A stretch of 64,000 bases of DNA from an uncultured Lachnospiraceae bacterium (GCA_910578085.1 CAJTPM010000022.1:1-64000), one strand, 5' to 3'. Positions 7,875-16,012 are shown, counted from the first letter of the stretch. Notes: generated by a model from the sequence alone, not told the origin. Numbers and translations are program-made.

Positions 7875-8918
7875 ATGTTTAAGGATAAAATCAGCAAGGA
7901 ATTAGTGCGGGAAAGAATGGCTTACCCGTATGAAATCAAGGTAAGAATGACGGAGCGCAGGCTAAGCGAGTTTATTACATATTACGGGGAAAGCGGCGTA
8001 GCCGTTTCTATAAGCGGCGGGCTTGACAGTACCGCAGCAATGCACTTTATCCATGCGAGATACCCAGACGTAGAGGCGGTAAGCGTGCTGGGGATTGAGT
8101 GCAGGGACAATATAAAAATGGTTATGAAGATACGGGACGAGTGGGGCGTAAAAGTGAACATAGCAGCGCCAAAAATGACACAAGAGGCAGTGATAAAAGA
8201 ATTTGGATATCCCGTAGTAAGCAAGCGGGCGGCAAAGAGCTTAAGCTATCTGCAAAACCCTACAGAAGAGAACGCAAACAGCAGGCGCTTAGCATTGACT
8301 GGGATGACAAACGAGGGGAAATATGCCAAAACGTGGGTACTGGCTAAGAAATGGCGCTTTTTGATAGATGCACCCTTTAAGATTTCTGCCAAGTGCTGCT
8401 ATTACATGAAAGAAACGGCAGCGGATAACTGGGCGAAAGAGAACGGGAAAGCCTCTATAGTTGCCACGCTGGTAGAGGAAAGCCAAAGCAGAATGAATGG
8501 GTATTGCAAAAAGGGCGGCTGCAATAGCTTTGAGGGCAGAGGGGAAAGCACGCCGTTTTCATTCTGGACGAGGCAGGACATATTACGGTATCTGCATGAG
8601 AACAACGTAGAAATAAGTGCAGCATATGGAGAAATAGAGAAAGACGAGAACGGGATATATAAGACGACGAAAGCACAGCGGACGGGCTGCCCTATATGTA
8701 TGTTCGGAATGGAGCGGGACGGAACGCCTAACCGTTTTCAGAGAATGTATTACGAAGATAATAGCCGCTGGCAGCAGGCGATTTTTAAATGGGGATATAA
8801 AGAGGTTTTAGACTTCTTTATAGAAAATGGTTTTACAAATTATCAGTATTACCCACAAGAAATATTAGACCAGATGCAGACAGAGGAAAATAAACAGTTA
8901 AGTTTATTTGATGAATAG
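7875..8918 (+). CDS. PP-loop ATPase, PAPS-reductase-like
   Basis: The 347-residue protein contains the PP-loop SGGLDST (about residues 47-53), which binds ATP in adenylyltransferase-type enzymes (PAPS reductase, CysD, DndC, TtcA). Cysteine clusters (CCYYMKE; CKKGGC; GCPICMFG) could bind Zn or Fe-S. Phage members of this family are common but mostly uncharacterised. DndC-like DNA sulfur modification is one possibility, and no other dnd genes are nearby. Function beyond nucleotide activation is not established. Confidence 0.75.
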   Translation: MFKDKISKELVRERMAYPYEIKVRMTERRLSEFITYYGESGVAVSISGGLDSTAAMHFIHARYPDVEAVSVLGIECRDNIKMVMKIRDEWGVKVNIAAPKMTQEAVIKEFGYPVVSKRAAKSLSYLQNPTEENANSRRLALTGMTNEGKYAKTWVLAKKWRFLIDAPFKISAKCCYYMKETAADNWAKENGKASIVATLVEESQSRMNGYCKKGGCNSFEGRGESTPFSFWTRQDILRYLHENNVEISAAYGEIEKDENGIYKTTKAQRTGCPICMFGMERDGTPNRFQRMYYEDNSRWQQAIFKWGYKEVLDFFIENGFTNYQYYPQEILDQMQTEENKQLSLFDE

Positions 8919-9337
8919 GCGGCAGTGCCGCCAGCACCCGCCCTTAATTTAATGGCAGAATACCGAGCTTGAAACTGACTATAGCAGTACAAGCCTATAG
9001 CGGGGCGCTGGTTCAATTCCAGCAGGGCGGTTTTGGTAGCAGGCATGGCGAGCCTGCACCAGAGGGCAGCAGGCTAATAGCTGCATCTGGATACTGTGAA
9101 AAAATAGCAGCGGTCATACCAGCTAGAGAGTATGTGGACGGTCAACAAGTTTTCTGCGGCTTTTTAATGTGAAAAGCAGCCCACACAGTAAATAAATACG
9201 CCAGAGCAGGAGTAAAGCGGCATGGAAAGACAGAGAGCGCCGCCGAAAGGAAAGGTTTAAGGGATTTGGCAAGGCAAGGAATTGTATATCACGGTGGCGG
9301 CAGTAGTAATGCGGGCTGCCGCCAGAAGAGGCAGGGA
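8919..9337 (+). other. Prophage gap of about 420 nt with a tRNA-like gene
   Basis: No convincing protein gene. It contains the tRNA-like structure at 8938-9030. The rest (9031-9337) has a short open frame of 12 codons and no clear promoter or terminator that I can defend. Confidence 0.5.
8938..9030 (+). tRNA. tRNA-like gene with atypical anticodon region
   Basis: CCGCCCT (8938-8944) pairs perfectly with AGGGCGG (9024-9030). The D-arm is canonical (ATTT/GAAT with AATGGCA loop, T8, A14, GG18-19, A21). The T-arm is perfect (GCTGG, TTCAATT, CCAGC). Between them, 44 nt do not give a normal anticodon arm. They fold best as one long hairpin (CCG, GCTTG, ACTG around a 7-nt ACTATAG loop, then CAGT, CAAGC, CGG). 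A CTTGAAA stretch (8968-8974) would read as a Ser UGA loop but its stem pairs poorly. No CCA is encoded. Amino-acid identity is unresolved: real tRNA, decayed tRNA or tRNA mimic. Confidence 0.6.
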
Positions 9338-9664
9338 ATGAGAGCAGTATATAGGGAATATGGGGACAGCTATATAAACGGCTACGCAGATGCTTTGGCG
9401 GATATGCGGCGCTGGCAGCAGACAAGGCGGCAGCAGGAATGGGAAAGACAAGCCCGCCGCTGGTACTTCCTTAAGCAGAGGGCGCTAGGGGCAGTGCTGC
9501 TGGCAGTTACCGTGCTGGCGGTATGGATTTTAGAGGGCGACGCTACAATAGCGCTTATCACAGTACCGCTGGGGCTTGCGCTGGTATTCAGTAAGCAAAT
9601 GCTGGTAGTGAATGAGTATTATTTTAGGACAGAAGAGAGGCGGGCAGGAAATGGCAATATATAG
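9338..9664 (+). CDS. Phage two-helix membrane protein (108 aa)
   Basis: ATG 9338 follows AGGCAGGGA. An upstream in-frame TTG at 9266 would add 24 residues. A basic, Trp/Gln-rich N-terminal half precedes two hydrophobic helices (GAVLLAVTVLAVWIL and TIALITVPLGLALVF). It overlaps the next gene by 14 nt. Unknown function. A holin role is unlikely given the separate lysis module at 38 kb. Confidence 0.55.
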   Translation: MRAVYREYGDSYINGYADALADMRRWQQTRRQQEWERQARRWYFLKQRALGAVLLAVTVLAVWILEGDATIALITVPLGLALVFSKQMLVVNEYYFRTEERRAGNGNI

Positions 9665-10034
9665 GGAAGTACGCACAGAGGTATACTGCGACATATGCGG
9701 CGAGCAGATAGTAGCCTTTAAGAACGCAGGCAGGACGGGTGGCGTAAGCAGGGAATGGGCGGCGTATTTTGCACGTCAAGAGGGCTGCACAACGGGCAAA
9801 AAGGTTATCTGTAAAAGCTGCCGCATAAGCAGGCGTATAGAAAAATGTAGCCTACAAAAGAAGTGCGGAGAGGCAGGAAAGGACGGGGACGGTACTTGTC
9901 TGGGATTTGGAAAACCGTTTGACGACGAGCCTATAGAGCAGTGCAAACGCTGTATTGCGTGTACTTCTTTTAACTGGGAAGAGGAAAAACATAGGTTAGG
10001 AATAGAGGGCAGAAACAGAAAGCGAGGCAAATAA
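9651..10034 (+). CDS. Phage cysteine-rich zinc-ribbon protein (127 aa)
   Basis: Starts CDICG near residue 11, with further CKSC, CSLQKKC and CKRCIAC pairs, consistent with two zinc-binding knuckles. It is coupled to both neighbours by overlaps. The function is unknown. Nucleic-acid or protein binding is the usual role of such small ribbons. Confidence 0.6.
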   Translation: MAIYREVRTEVYCDICGEQIVAFKNAGRTGGVSREWAAYFARQEGCTTGKKVICKSCRISRRIEKCSLQKKCGEAGKDGDGTCLGFGKPFDDEPIEQCKRCIACTSFNWEEEKHRLGIEGRNRKRGK

Positions 10035-10345
10035 TGAGTGAGGTATACATACGCAGCCAGAACCACGAAGAGATATATACGCTGAATGGTTCATATGCGA
10101 TAAAGTACAAAGAATTTAGTGTTAGTAAGGAACACCGTATATTTATATGTTTGAGTGCAGAGTCAATGTACACGATGGGAGTATATGAGAGTAAAGAGCG
10201 CTGCATAGAGGTACTGGACGAGATACAAGCAGTATGCAGGAGTTATTTAAAAGTAGAGGGCGGCGCTGCGTTGATGCGGGGCGGCATGGACGTACAGCCA
10301 GCAGCTTTTACAGTACCGAGATTTTACCAGATGCCAGAGAAATAG
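10034..10345 (+). CDS. Phage hypothetical protein (103 aa)
   Basis: Starts on the overlapping TAATG of the previous gene. Beta-rich N-terminus (EIYTLNGSYAIKYKEFSV) followed by a helix. I do not recognise it. Confidence 0.5.
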   Translation: MSEVYIRSQNHEEIYTLNGSYAIKYKEFSVSKEHRIFICLSAESMYTMGVYESKERCIEVLDEIQAVCRSYLKVEGGAALMRGGMDVQPAAFTVPRFYQMPEK

Positions 10346-10346
10346 T

Positions 10347-10529
10347 ATGGCAGAAATCATATTACACCCATGCCACCCAGACTATTGTAAGGAATGTATT
10401 TTTTATGGCAGCAGTAATGGCGGCTGCCAGAGCGAGGATTACATACAGAACAGCTACAAAGTAAATTGCGTGTGGCATTACTGCAAATACAAGCGGAAGA
10501 GGCACACAGAAAGCGAGGTAAGAGAATGA
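10347..10529 (+). CDS. Phage small cysteine-rich protein (60 aa)
   Basis: Eight Cys/His residues in CHPDYCKECIFYG and CVWHYCKYKR suggest one compact zinc site. It overlaps the next start (ATGA arrangement near 10526). Unknown function. Confidence 0.5.
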   Translation: MAEIILHPCHPDYCKECIFYGSSNGGCQSEDYIQNSYKVNCVWHYCKYKRKRHTESEVRE

Positions 10530-10741
10530 AATACAGATATTACAGCACACAGCGCCCAGTATCGGCGGGGACATATCCAAAGCCAAAGGATAACCCAGCT
10601 ATGCTTATTCACAATTACAATGAGCGGCAATACGTGACAGAGATAGGGCGGCTGGCATGGGGATATATTGAGTATGATAAGCCGCTGGAAAATGCAGACA
10701 TTGACGGCTACGAGCTTATACCAGCTGCTTTTTTCTCATAA
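10526..10741 (+). CDS. Phage hypothetical protein (71 aa)
   Basis: ATG 10526 overlaps the upstream stop. The sequence (KYRYYSTQRPVSAGTYPK, then WGYIEYDKPL) looks like a small conserved protein type I associate with Firmicute phages and mobile elements. I cannot name a function. Confidence 0.5.
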   Translation: MKYRYYSTQRPVSAGTYPKPKDNPAMLIHNYNERQYVTEIGRLAWGYIEYDKPLENADIDGYELIPAAFFS

Positions 10742-10758
10742 AGAAAGCGAGTGGAAAT

Positions 10759-10944
10759 ATGTACACATGGAAAAACGGGAACTATCAGCACGTAGGCGCA
10801 AACATTCAGAAGAGCATAAAAATTGACGCTGAAACACTGGAAATCATAGAGGCGGTAGCGGGGCGCAGCTTTTCTGACAAAGTGCGGAACATGGCGGCAG
10901 AGTATGTACGGCTAAAGTGTGACGAACTGGCGTCTAAAAAGTAA
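10759..10944 (+). CDS. Small ribbon-helix-helix-like protein (61 aa)
   Basis: The stretch QKSIKIDAETLEIIEAVAG followed by SFSDKVRNMAAEYV has the strand-helix-helix pattern of RHH/Arc-type DNA-binding proteins. Possibly an early regulator. No operator was identified next to it. Confidence 0.5.
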   Translation: MYTWKNGNYQHVGANIQKSIKIDAETLEIIEAVAGRSFSDKVRNMAAEYVRLKCDELASKK

Positions 10945-10992
10945 TAACTATTTCAGGATTAAGTAATACTTTTGCGAAAGTGAGGGCGGCGC

Positions 10993-11268
10993 ATGGAAGA
11001 GAACGACGAGCAGCGCAGGGAGCTTATACACAAATTCTACCAGATTTACAGAGCATTACAGAAGAGGCACAGCTTAAGAGAGCATAGCCATTTTGACATA
11101 TACGGCAATAACCTTATTGAAATCTGGGAGTATGAGGGCGAAAGAAAAGGGCGCTGCATCTGCAAAGTGAAAGAGGATACAGAAATAGCCTGCTACCAGC
11201 GGGCAATAGAAATGCTGGAAAACTACAGCGGAAAGGAAATAGTAAGGCATGAAAAGAGAGCAGGATAA
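10993..11268 (+). CDS. Phage hypothetical protein (91 aa)
   Basis: Charged soluble protein (HSLREHSHFDIYGNNLIEIWEYEG). It overlaps the SSB-like gene start by 20 nt. No recognised domain. Confidence 0.5.
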   Translation: MEENDEQRRELIHKFYQIYRALQKRHSLREHSHFDIYGNNLIEIWEYEGERKGRCICKVKEDTEIACYQRAIEMLENYSGKEIVRHEKRAG

Positions 11269-11983
11269 AAAGCCAGACTTTTTACGGGATATTAACACGG
11301 CGATTATGGAAGAGCTGACAGCGGGCGGCATTAAGGACAATGCAGCAGGGCTGGCAGGGGAGCTGAAAGAGGTTGAAGAGGTTACGGAGCTTTGCGGGCT
11401 GCGCTTTAGCGGCTATCTGGCAAAGGTTGAAACGCCACGCCCACGGGAGACGCTGGACGAGGTTATAGTAGCCTTTACGGACGGAAAAGTAGACGCAGGG
11501 CAGCAGAGGGACGGGCGACCGCTTAAAGAGTTTCTTACAGAGGGCAGCAAAGTTATTGTATCTGGCATAGTGCAGACGCTTAAGGACTTTGAAAGCGGCA
11601 GGGTGCTTGTATTCATTCTGGCAGACTTTGTGGGGCTGGTTAAAAGTCCCATGATGCAGGATGACGTAGCACTACGTGGCGTTATTGCGCATGAGCCTAT
11701 CTATAGGACGACACCGAGGGGCAAGCGTATTACGGATATTTCCGTAATGGTAAAAAATGAGCTGACGGGTAACAAGTGCTTTATTCCCTGAATCTGCTGG
11801 CAAGAGCAGGCAGACGAGGTAGCGGGCTGGCAGCAGGGCGACACGGTAGAACTGCTGGGGAGATACCAGAGCCGCCAGTATGAAAAGGTTATTGATACCG
11901 ACAGCGGCAGCAGAGAGCGGCGCACGGCTTATGAAATATCGGTACAGCTGATTAACAGAAAGGAGCGGGCGGCTAATGTGTGA
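11249..11983 (+). pseudogene. Two-OB-fold SSB-like protein interrupted by in-frame TGA
   Basis: Residues about 45-130 form a first OB-like repeat (GSKVIVSGIVQTLKDFESG) and 135 onward a second (RGVIAHEPIYRTTPRGKRIT). The frame stops at TGA 11789-11791, then reads ICWQEQ, GDTVELLGRYQSRQYEK and RTAYEISVQ to TGA 11981-11983, where it overlaps the next ATG (11976). From memory, related phage proteins read IPCICW here, so the stop replaces a Cys codon (TGC/TGT to TGA). The truncated 180-aa product would lack most of OB fold 2. Probably a point nonsense mutation. Confidence 0.65.
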
Positions 11984-12308
11984 ATTTTGCGGCAATGCTG
12001 CCTGCACGCTGACAAAGCAGCAAGTAGTAGAGCGTGGCGCTATTCTGGAAAGCAACGCATACGGCATTATGAGGCTGGCGACAGAGGAAAGCCCGCAAAC
12101 ATACAGCTTTAAGGACGTGCCAGCGTTTTACAGCTTAAGTGCGCTGATACCAGACGAGGACGAGGAAAGCCCGCACGCCTATTTACGCTTTGTTTTTGAC
12201 GAGGACGAGGGGGTAGGCGAGTGCTGGGAAGAGCGGGAAGTAGAAAACCCGCTTGCGTGGCAGACAGAGCAGGAATTTATAGAACGATTTGAAAAAGGCG
12301 GCGCATGA
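11976..12308 (+). CDS. Phage acidic hypothetical protein (110 aa)
   Basis: The start overlaps the ancestral end of the SSB-like gene (ATGTGTGA). N-terminal CEFCGNAAC could be a zinc knuckle. The C-terminal half is very acidic (PDEDEESPHAYLRFVFDEDE). Overlaps the next gene by 4 nt. Function unknown. Confidence 0.5.
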   Translation: MCEFCGNAACTLTKQQVVERGAILESNAYGIMRLATEESPQTYSFKDVPAFYSLSALIPDEDEESPHAYLRFVFDEDEGVGECWEEREVENPLAWQTEQEFIERFEKGGA

Positions 12309-12553
12309 CAGCCCGTGAAATCTGCTACAGCTATCGCAGCGCAAGGCATAAGGCGCAGCAGATACAGATACTTGCAGAACTGAACGCTGTAGACAGTCTG
12401 GAAATTATCAAGGCTTTAGTGCGTGGCGGGGAGAGGCTGCCAGACAGCACGGTAAATAAGCTGTTTAAGCGGCTTGACAAATTGGAAATGGAGATAAGGG
12501 AAAGAGAGCGGGAATATAAGGCAATAGTGGCAGCATTGAAAGGAGAGCTATAA
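12305..12553 (+). CDS. Phage helical protein (82 aa)
   Basis: Almost entirely helical, with a C-terminal coiled coil (LDKLEMEIREREREYKAIV). ATGA overlap with the previous gene. Function unknown. Confidence 0.5.
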   Translation: MTAREICYSYRSARHKAQQIQILAELNAVDSLEIIKALVRGGERLPDSTVNKLFKRLDKLEMEIREREREYKAIVAALKGEL

Positions 12554-12556
12554 AAA

Positions 12557-13045
12557 TTGAGGAAAGTATACATATGCAGCCCGTATAGGGCAAAGGACGG
12601 CGCACAGCTGGATAGAAACATAGACTATGCGCAGGCGCTTACTAAGCAGGCGATAGAGGCGGGATTAGCGCCGATTACGCCGCATTTATATATGACGCAG
12701 TGCTTAAATGAGGACAAGCCAGAGGAACGGGCAGCAGGCATGGCAGCAGGCTTAACGCTGCTGAAAAGCTGCGACTTTGTGATAGTGGGCGTTAAGTACG
12801 GGATAAGCGAGGGAATGAGCGCCGAAATAGCGGCGGCAGATGCGGCGGGCATAGAGGTAGTGAACGCAGACAAACTGCGCTATAAGCTGGAACATGACAG
12901 CAGGGCGTGGCTGGAAGAGTACGCAAAGCTGCACGCCTGCGAGTTTTGCAGGGGCAGCAGGCTACACACTTGCACAAGCTACCGCTGCCAGCAGCCCTAC
13001 AGAGAGGCTTACAAGTATGCAGAGGAACATTTTACAAGTGGATAA
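12557..13045 (+). CDS. Nucleoside 2-deoxyribosyltransferase-like protein (DUF4406/DUF7768 type)
   Basis: A TTG start (12557) follows AAAGGAGAGC. The N-terminal YICSPYRA and the central ISEGMSAEI resemble the Rossmann-like NDT superfamily, whose members cleave nucleotide N-glycosidic bonds or bind nucleotides. A cysteine-rich tail (CEFC, CTSYRC) may bind zinc. A nucleotide-processing role fits an early phage gene. The substrate is unknown. Confidence 0.65.
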   Translation: MRKVYICSPYRAKDGAQLDRNIDYAQALTKQAIEAGLAPITPHLYMTQCLNEDKPEERAAGMAAGLTLLKSCDFVIVGVKYGISEGMSAEIAAADAAGIEVVNADKLRYKLEHDSRAWLEEYAKLHACEFCRGSRLHTCTSYRCQQPYREAYKYAEEHFTSG

Positions 13046-13051
13046 AGGAAA

Positions 13052-13083
13052 AGCCCCTACGGTACGGGAATACCATAGGGGCT
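13052..13083. promoter_or_regulatory. Strong inverted repeat upstream of HUH rep gene
   Basis: AGCCCCTACGGTA (13052-13064) pairs with TACCATAGGGGCT (13071-13083) at 12 of 13 positions around a CGGGAA loop, with no T-tract. Its position 145 nt before an HUH Rep start makes it a candidate origin hairpin. An mRNA structure is the alternative. Confidence 0.4.
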
Positions 13084-13227
13084 AAGCTATACAGCTTTTA
13101 CAACCTAAACCCAGTATATCACTGTATGGCGAAAATATCAAGAAAAATGCGGGCTGCGAGCCTGCTTTATCACTTGATAAAAGTATTAGCTTTAGGACAA
13201 GACTACCCAAAAAAGGAGTAAAAATAT

Positions 13228-13995
13228 ATGCCATACGTTGAGAGGATTACAAGGGCGGGTAAAACGATAGAGATAGAGCGCTATTTTACGAGCAGATATA
13301 AAAAGCAGGGGATAAAGAGGGGGGATAAGGTAAAGCCCACCACAGAGCAGCAGGAGAAAATAAACACAAGGCAGGCAGAAAGAAAGCTGCGTATTCTGAT
13401 AAATGCAAATTATGGATATGGCGACTATCATTTAGTGCTGGACTACATACGGAAAAAGGGAGAGCCAGACAGAACCAGAGAGCAGATGCGCAAAGACATA
13501 GATATATTTCTACGGGAGTGCCGCAAGGAGTATAAAAAGGCTGGGCTAGAGTTTAAATACATACACGTAATGGAGATAGGCAAGAAAGGCGCAAGGCATC
13601 ATCATTTAGTCATAAACCAGATAGACACAAAGATATTGCAGCAGTGCTGGTACAAGGCGTATGAGGGGCATAACAGAGTAAAAGTGTTTCCTTTGGACGA
13701 CAGCGGGAACTATGCGGAGCTGGCAGCGTATTTGATTAAATACACGGATACGCACAGAAAAGCAGAGGACGGGGCGCTACAAGGCAAGCGCTGGAATTGC
13801 AGCAGGAATTTAGTAAGACCAGAGCCAGAGATACGGATAATTTCAAGCCGTGAATGGTTTAAGGCAGAGGCAAGACCGATTAAGGGCTACTACGTAGACA
13901 AGGACAGCGTAAGCAAGGGAGTACATAGCCCAGAGTATTACGGATATGGGTATTTCAGATACACGCTTGTAAAAATGGAGAAAGAGGGGGGATAA
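13228..13995 (+). CDS. HUH-type replication initiation protein
   Basis: A 255-residue Rep-like protein. ARHHHLVIN (about residues 122-130) supplies the metal-binding His-x-His, and AAYLIKY (about 166-172) supplies the Tyr/Lys catalytic helix. Such proteins nick one strand of an origin to start rolling-circle-type replication. ATG 13228 follows AAAAAAGGAG. The strong inverted repeat at 13052-13083 lies upstream. Rep plus ParAB recalls plasmids and phage-plasmids. Confidence 0.7.
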   Translation: MPYVERITRAGKTIEIERYFTSRYKKQGIKRGDKVKPTTEQQEKINTRQAERKLRILINANYGYGDYHLVLDYIRKKGEPDRTREQMRKDIDIFLRECRKEYKKAGLEFKYIHVMEIGKKGARHHHLVINQIDTKILQQCWYKAYEGHNRVKVFPLDDSGNYAELAAYLIKYTDTHRKAEDGALQGKRWNCSRNLVRPEPEIRIISSREWFKAEARPIKGYYVDKDSVSKGVHSPEYYGYGYFRYTLVKMEKEGG

Positions 13996-13996
13996 G

Positions 13997-14161
13997 ATGC
14001 AGGCAGTAAAGGTTATAGGGATTGCGGCAGCAGTCATAGGGGCAGGGCTTTTGAGTGCAGGACTGGCGGCAGCAGGCGCACTGGCAGTAGCCATACAGCA
14101 CGCCAGCGAGGATATGAGGAACTGGGAGCGCTGGAACGATAACGACGACAGAGGGGTATAA
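13997..14161 (+). CDS. Phage one-helix membrane protein (54 aa)
   Basis: ATG one base after the rep stop. Residues 3-33 are an Ala/Gly-rich hydrophobic helix, followed by an acidic tail (DMRNWERWNDNDDRGV). Unknown role. Confidence 0.5.
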   Translation: MQAVKVIGIAAAVIGAGLLSAGLAAAGALAVAIQHASEDMRNWERWNDNDDRGV

Positions 14162-14165
14162 GGGA

Positions 14166-14810
14166 ATGAGGCAGAGGCTTAAGTATTGGCTATTCCAGAG
14201 AGGCAAGAACTGTAAGCACTGCTGTCTATGGTGTGAGTATTTCAGCATATGCAGCGGACAGATAGAGCAGGAGCGGCAGACATATAAAGCGAGGCTGCCA
14301 GACGGCAGAGGAATAGCCATAAAAACAGTGCCAGAAAGAGAGCGGCAGATACAGCGCCGCATACTGAAAAAATATGCACGGAAAGGAGAGAGCGGGAGAA
14401 TGAGAAACTTTAGACTGGACGACGAAAGCGGGCATCAAGAGGCGCTATTTAGCTGGGCTGCATATCAGCTGGGACGTATGCCAGAGTTAGAGTATCTGCA
14501 TCATGTACCAAACGGCGGCAAAAGGGACAAGGCGACAGCTACGGCGCTTAAGAGGCAGGGCGTTAAAGCGGGAGTGCCAGACGTTGTGCTGCCAGCAGTA
14601 CGGGCAGGATACCACGGACTATACATAGAGCTTAAGGCTGGAAAGAATACCACAACGGACAATCAGAAACGCTGGTTAGAGTATCTGCGGCAGCAGGGAT
14701 ATTATACGGCAGTGTGCTATAGCTGGCAGCTGGCAGCAGAACTGATAGAGCGGTATTTACTGCGCCCAGAAGAGCTTACACAAGAGCAGAAAACAATTAC
14801 AATGCGCTAG
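14166..14810 (+). CDS. VRR-NUC domain nuclease with cysteine-rich N-terminal extension
   Basis: Residues about 80-200 are a VRR-NUC restriction-like nuclease: HQEALFSWAAYQLG, HHVPNGGKR, then GVPDVVLP and YIELKAG provide the PD-(D/E)xK core. Stand-alone VRR-NUC proteins usually begin near the internal Met at residue 79, so the first ~75 residues (CKHCCLWCEYFSIC cluster) are an extra zinc-ribbon-like module or a fused upstream ORF. Likely acts on branched or replicating DNA. Confidence 0.75.
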   Translation: MRQRLKYWLFQRGKNCKHCCLWCEYFSICSGQIEQERQTYKARLPDGRGIAIKTVPERERQIQRRILKKYARKGESGRMRNFRLDDESGHQEALFSWAAYQLGRMPELEYLHHVPNGGKRDKATATALKRQGVKAGVPDVVLPAVRAGYHGLYIELKAGKNTTTDNQKRWLEYLRQQGYYTAVCYSWQLAAELIERYLLRPEELTQEQKTITMR

Positions 14811-14836
14811 AGGCGGCGCAGAAAGAGAGGCAAAGA

Positions 14837-15589
14837 ATGAAAACAATAAGCATTTTGAACTTAAAGGGCGGTGTAGCCAAGACCTTTACAGCGGCAAACA
14901 TGGCGTATGAGCTTTACCGCAGGGGCTATAAAGTCCTGCTGCTGGATAATGACAAGCAGGGTAACTTAAGCAAGGCATACGGCAGATACGACGCAGAGAG
15001 CGTAGCGCCGATAACAAAGCTGCTTAGCGGGGAATGGTTAAACCCAGAGGAAATAATACAGCATACGGAGTATGAGGGCATAGACATTATCACGGCGAAT
15101 ATGTCACTTTTCGGCGCTACATGGAATTTAACCAAAGAGGAAAACGAGAACCAGACGGAGCGGTATAGCGCCTGCAAGTTATGGCACTATGATTACTGCA
15201 TCATAGATAACCCGCCAGACATAGGGCTTAACGTGATAAATGCGCTGGCAATAACGGACGAGGTTATAGTACCCGTAAAGCTGGATAATTACGCTTTAGA
15301 GGGGCTAGACATTGTGGCAGAGCAGATAGAGGACGTAAAAAAGTATAACCAAGCAATTAAGCTGGCGGGCGTTCTGATTACGTCATACCAGAACACGGAC
15401 GGGGAGAGCGCAGGTGTGGAATGGTTACAAGAGCAGGGAGTATATAACATTCTGGGGATTGTAAGGTATTCCAAGAAAGTAGCGGAAAGCTCTTTTCTGC
15501 AAAAGCCTATTTATGAGTACAGCCCGTGCTGCGGGGCGGCGCAGGGGTACAAGAAATTTGTAACGGCATATACAGGGAAAGCGAGGTAA
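14837..15589 (+). CDS. parA: ParA-family partition ATPase
   Basis: Starts MKTISILNLKGGVAKT with the deviant Walker A (KGGVAKT, residues 10-16), then LLLDNDKQG (Walker A') and CIIDNPPDIG (Walker B). At 250 aa it is a short, soj-type ParA without an N-terminal HTH. The gene order parA, lipoprotein, parB is unusual because the lipoprotein gene separates the pair. Would position prophage or plasmid DNA together with the ParB at 16013. Confidence 0.85.
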   Translation: MKTISILNLKGGVAKTFTAANMAYELYRRGYKVLLLDNDKQGNLSKAYGRYDAESVAPITKLLSGEWLNPEEIIQHTEYEGIDIITANMSLFGATWNLTKEENENQTERYSACKLWHYDYCIIDNPPDIGLNVINALAITDEVIVPVKLDNYALEGLDIVAEQIEDVKKYNQAIKLAGVLITSYQNTDGESAGVEWLQEQGVYNILGIVRYSKKVAESSFLQKPIYEYSPCCGAAQGYKKFVTAYTGKAR

Positions 15590-15594
15590 GGGAA

Positions 15595-15984
15595 ATGAAA
15601 AAGAAAATAATTTCAGTGGCAGCAGTTTTGGTAATGTGCATTATTCTTGCAGGCTGCACAGAGGCAGACAAAGTATCAGAAAACGTATCACAAGAGGCAG
15701 ATAATTTTAATGTGTTACGTAGATTTGCGGTAATAAATACAAGGACAGATAAAGTAGAATTTGAACTTATAGGGGCTTTTTCTCTGGACGCAAGTAACAG
15801 CAACAAAATAAGTGTAATTGTAGAAAAAGAGGACGGCACATATTTTAAGCATATTATAGGGCTTAACGAAGATGTATTTTACGTAGTGGAAGATTTAGGC
15901 GGTGCAGCGGTAAACAAATACAAGTACGAGGTAAATTACATACCAGAAAGTATAGTACCATTCACGATAACAGAAAAAGAATAG
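15595..15984 (+). CDS. Phage-encoded lipoprotein (129 aa)
   Basis: ATG 15595 gives a basic start and hydrophobic signal ending in ILAGC, a lipobox whose Cys would be lipidated. The mature part is beta-rich (FEVINTRTD-like and KISVIVEKEDGTYFKHI). A surface lipoprotein expressed from a prophage often blocks superinfection, but that is inference. Nothing here proves it. Its placement between parA and parB suggests expression in the lysogen. Confidence 0.65.
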   Translation: MKKKIISVAAVLVMCIILAGCTEADKVSENVSQEADNFNVLRRFAVINTRTDKVEFELIGAFSLDASNSNKISVIVEKEDGTYFKHIIGLNEDVFYVVEDLGGAAVNKYKYEVNYIPESIVPFTITEKE

Positions 15985-16012
15985 ATACGGCATAGAAAGC
16001 GAGGTAAAGAAT

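Noticed and set aside
8968-8974. Firm call of a Ser-UGA tRNA from the CTTGAAA loop
   Set aside because: Only two of five stem pairs form around it, so amino-acid identity was left open.
8969-9172. 67-codon frame across the tRNA-like region
   Set aside because: It overlaps the T-arm and has no ribosome site or coding character; the tRNA-like fold explains the sequence better.
11789-11791. TGA recoding (UGA read as an amino acid) in the SSB-like gene
   Set aside because: TGA serves as the normal stop in many genes here, and no SECIS-like or suppressor tRNA signal could be supported; a nonsense mutation is simpler.
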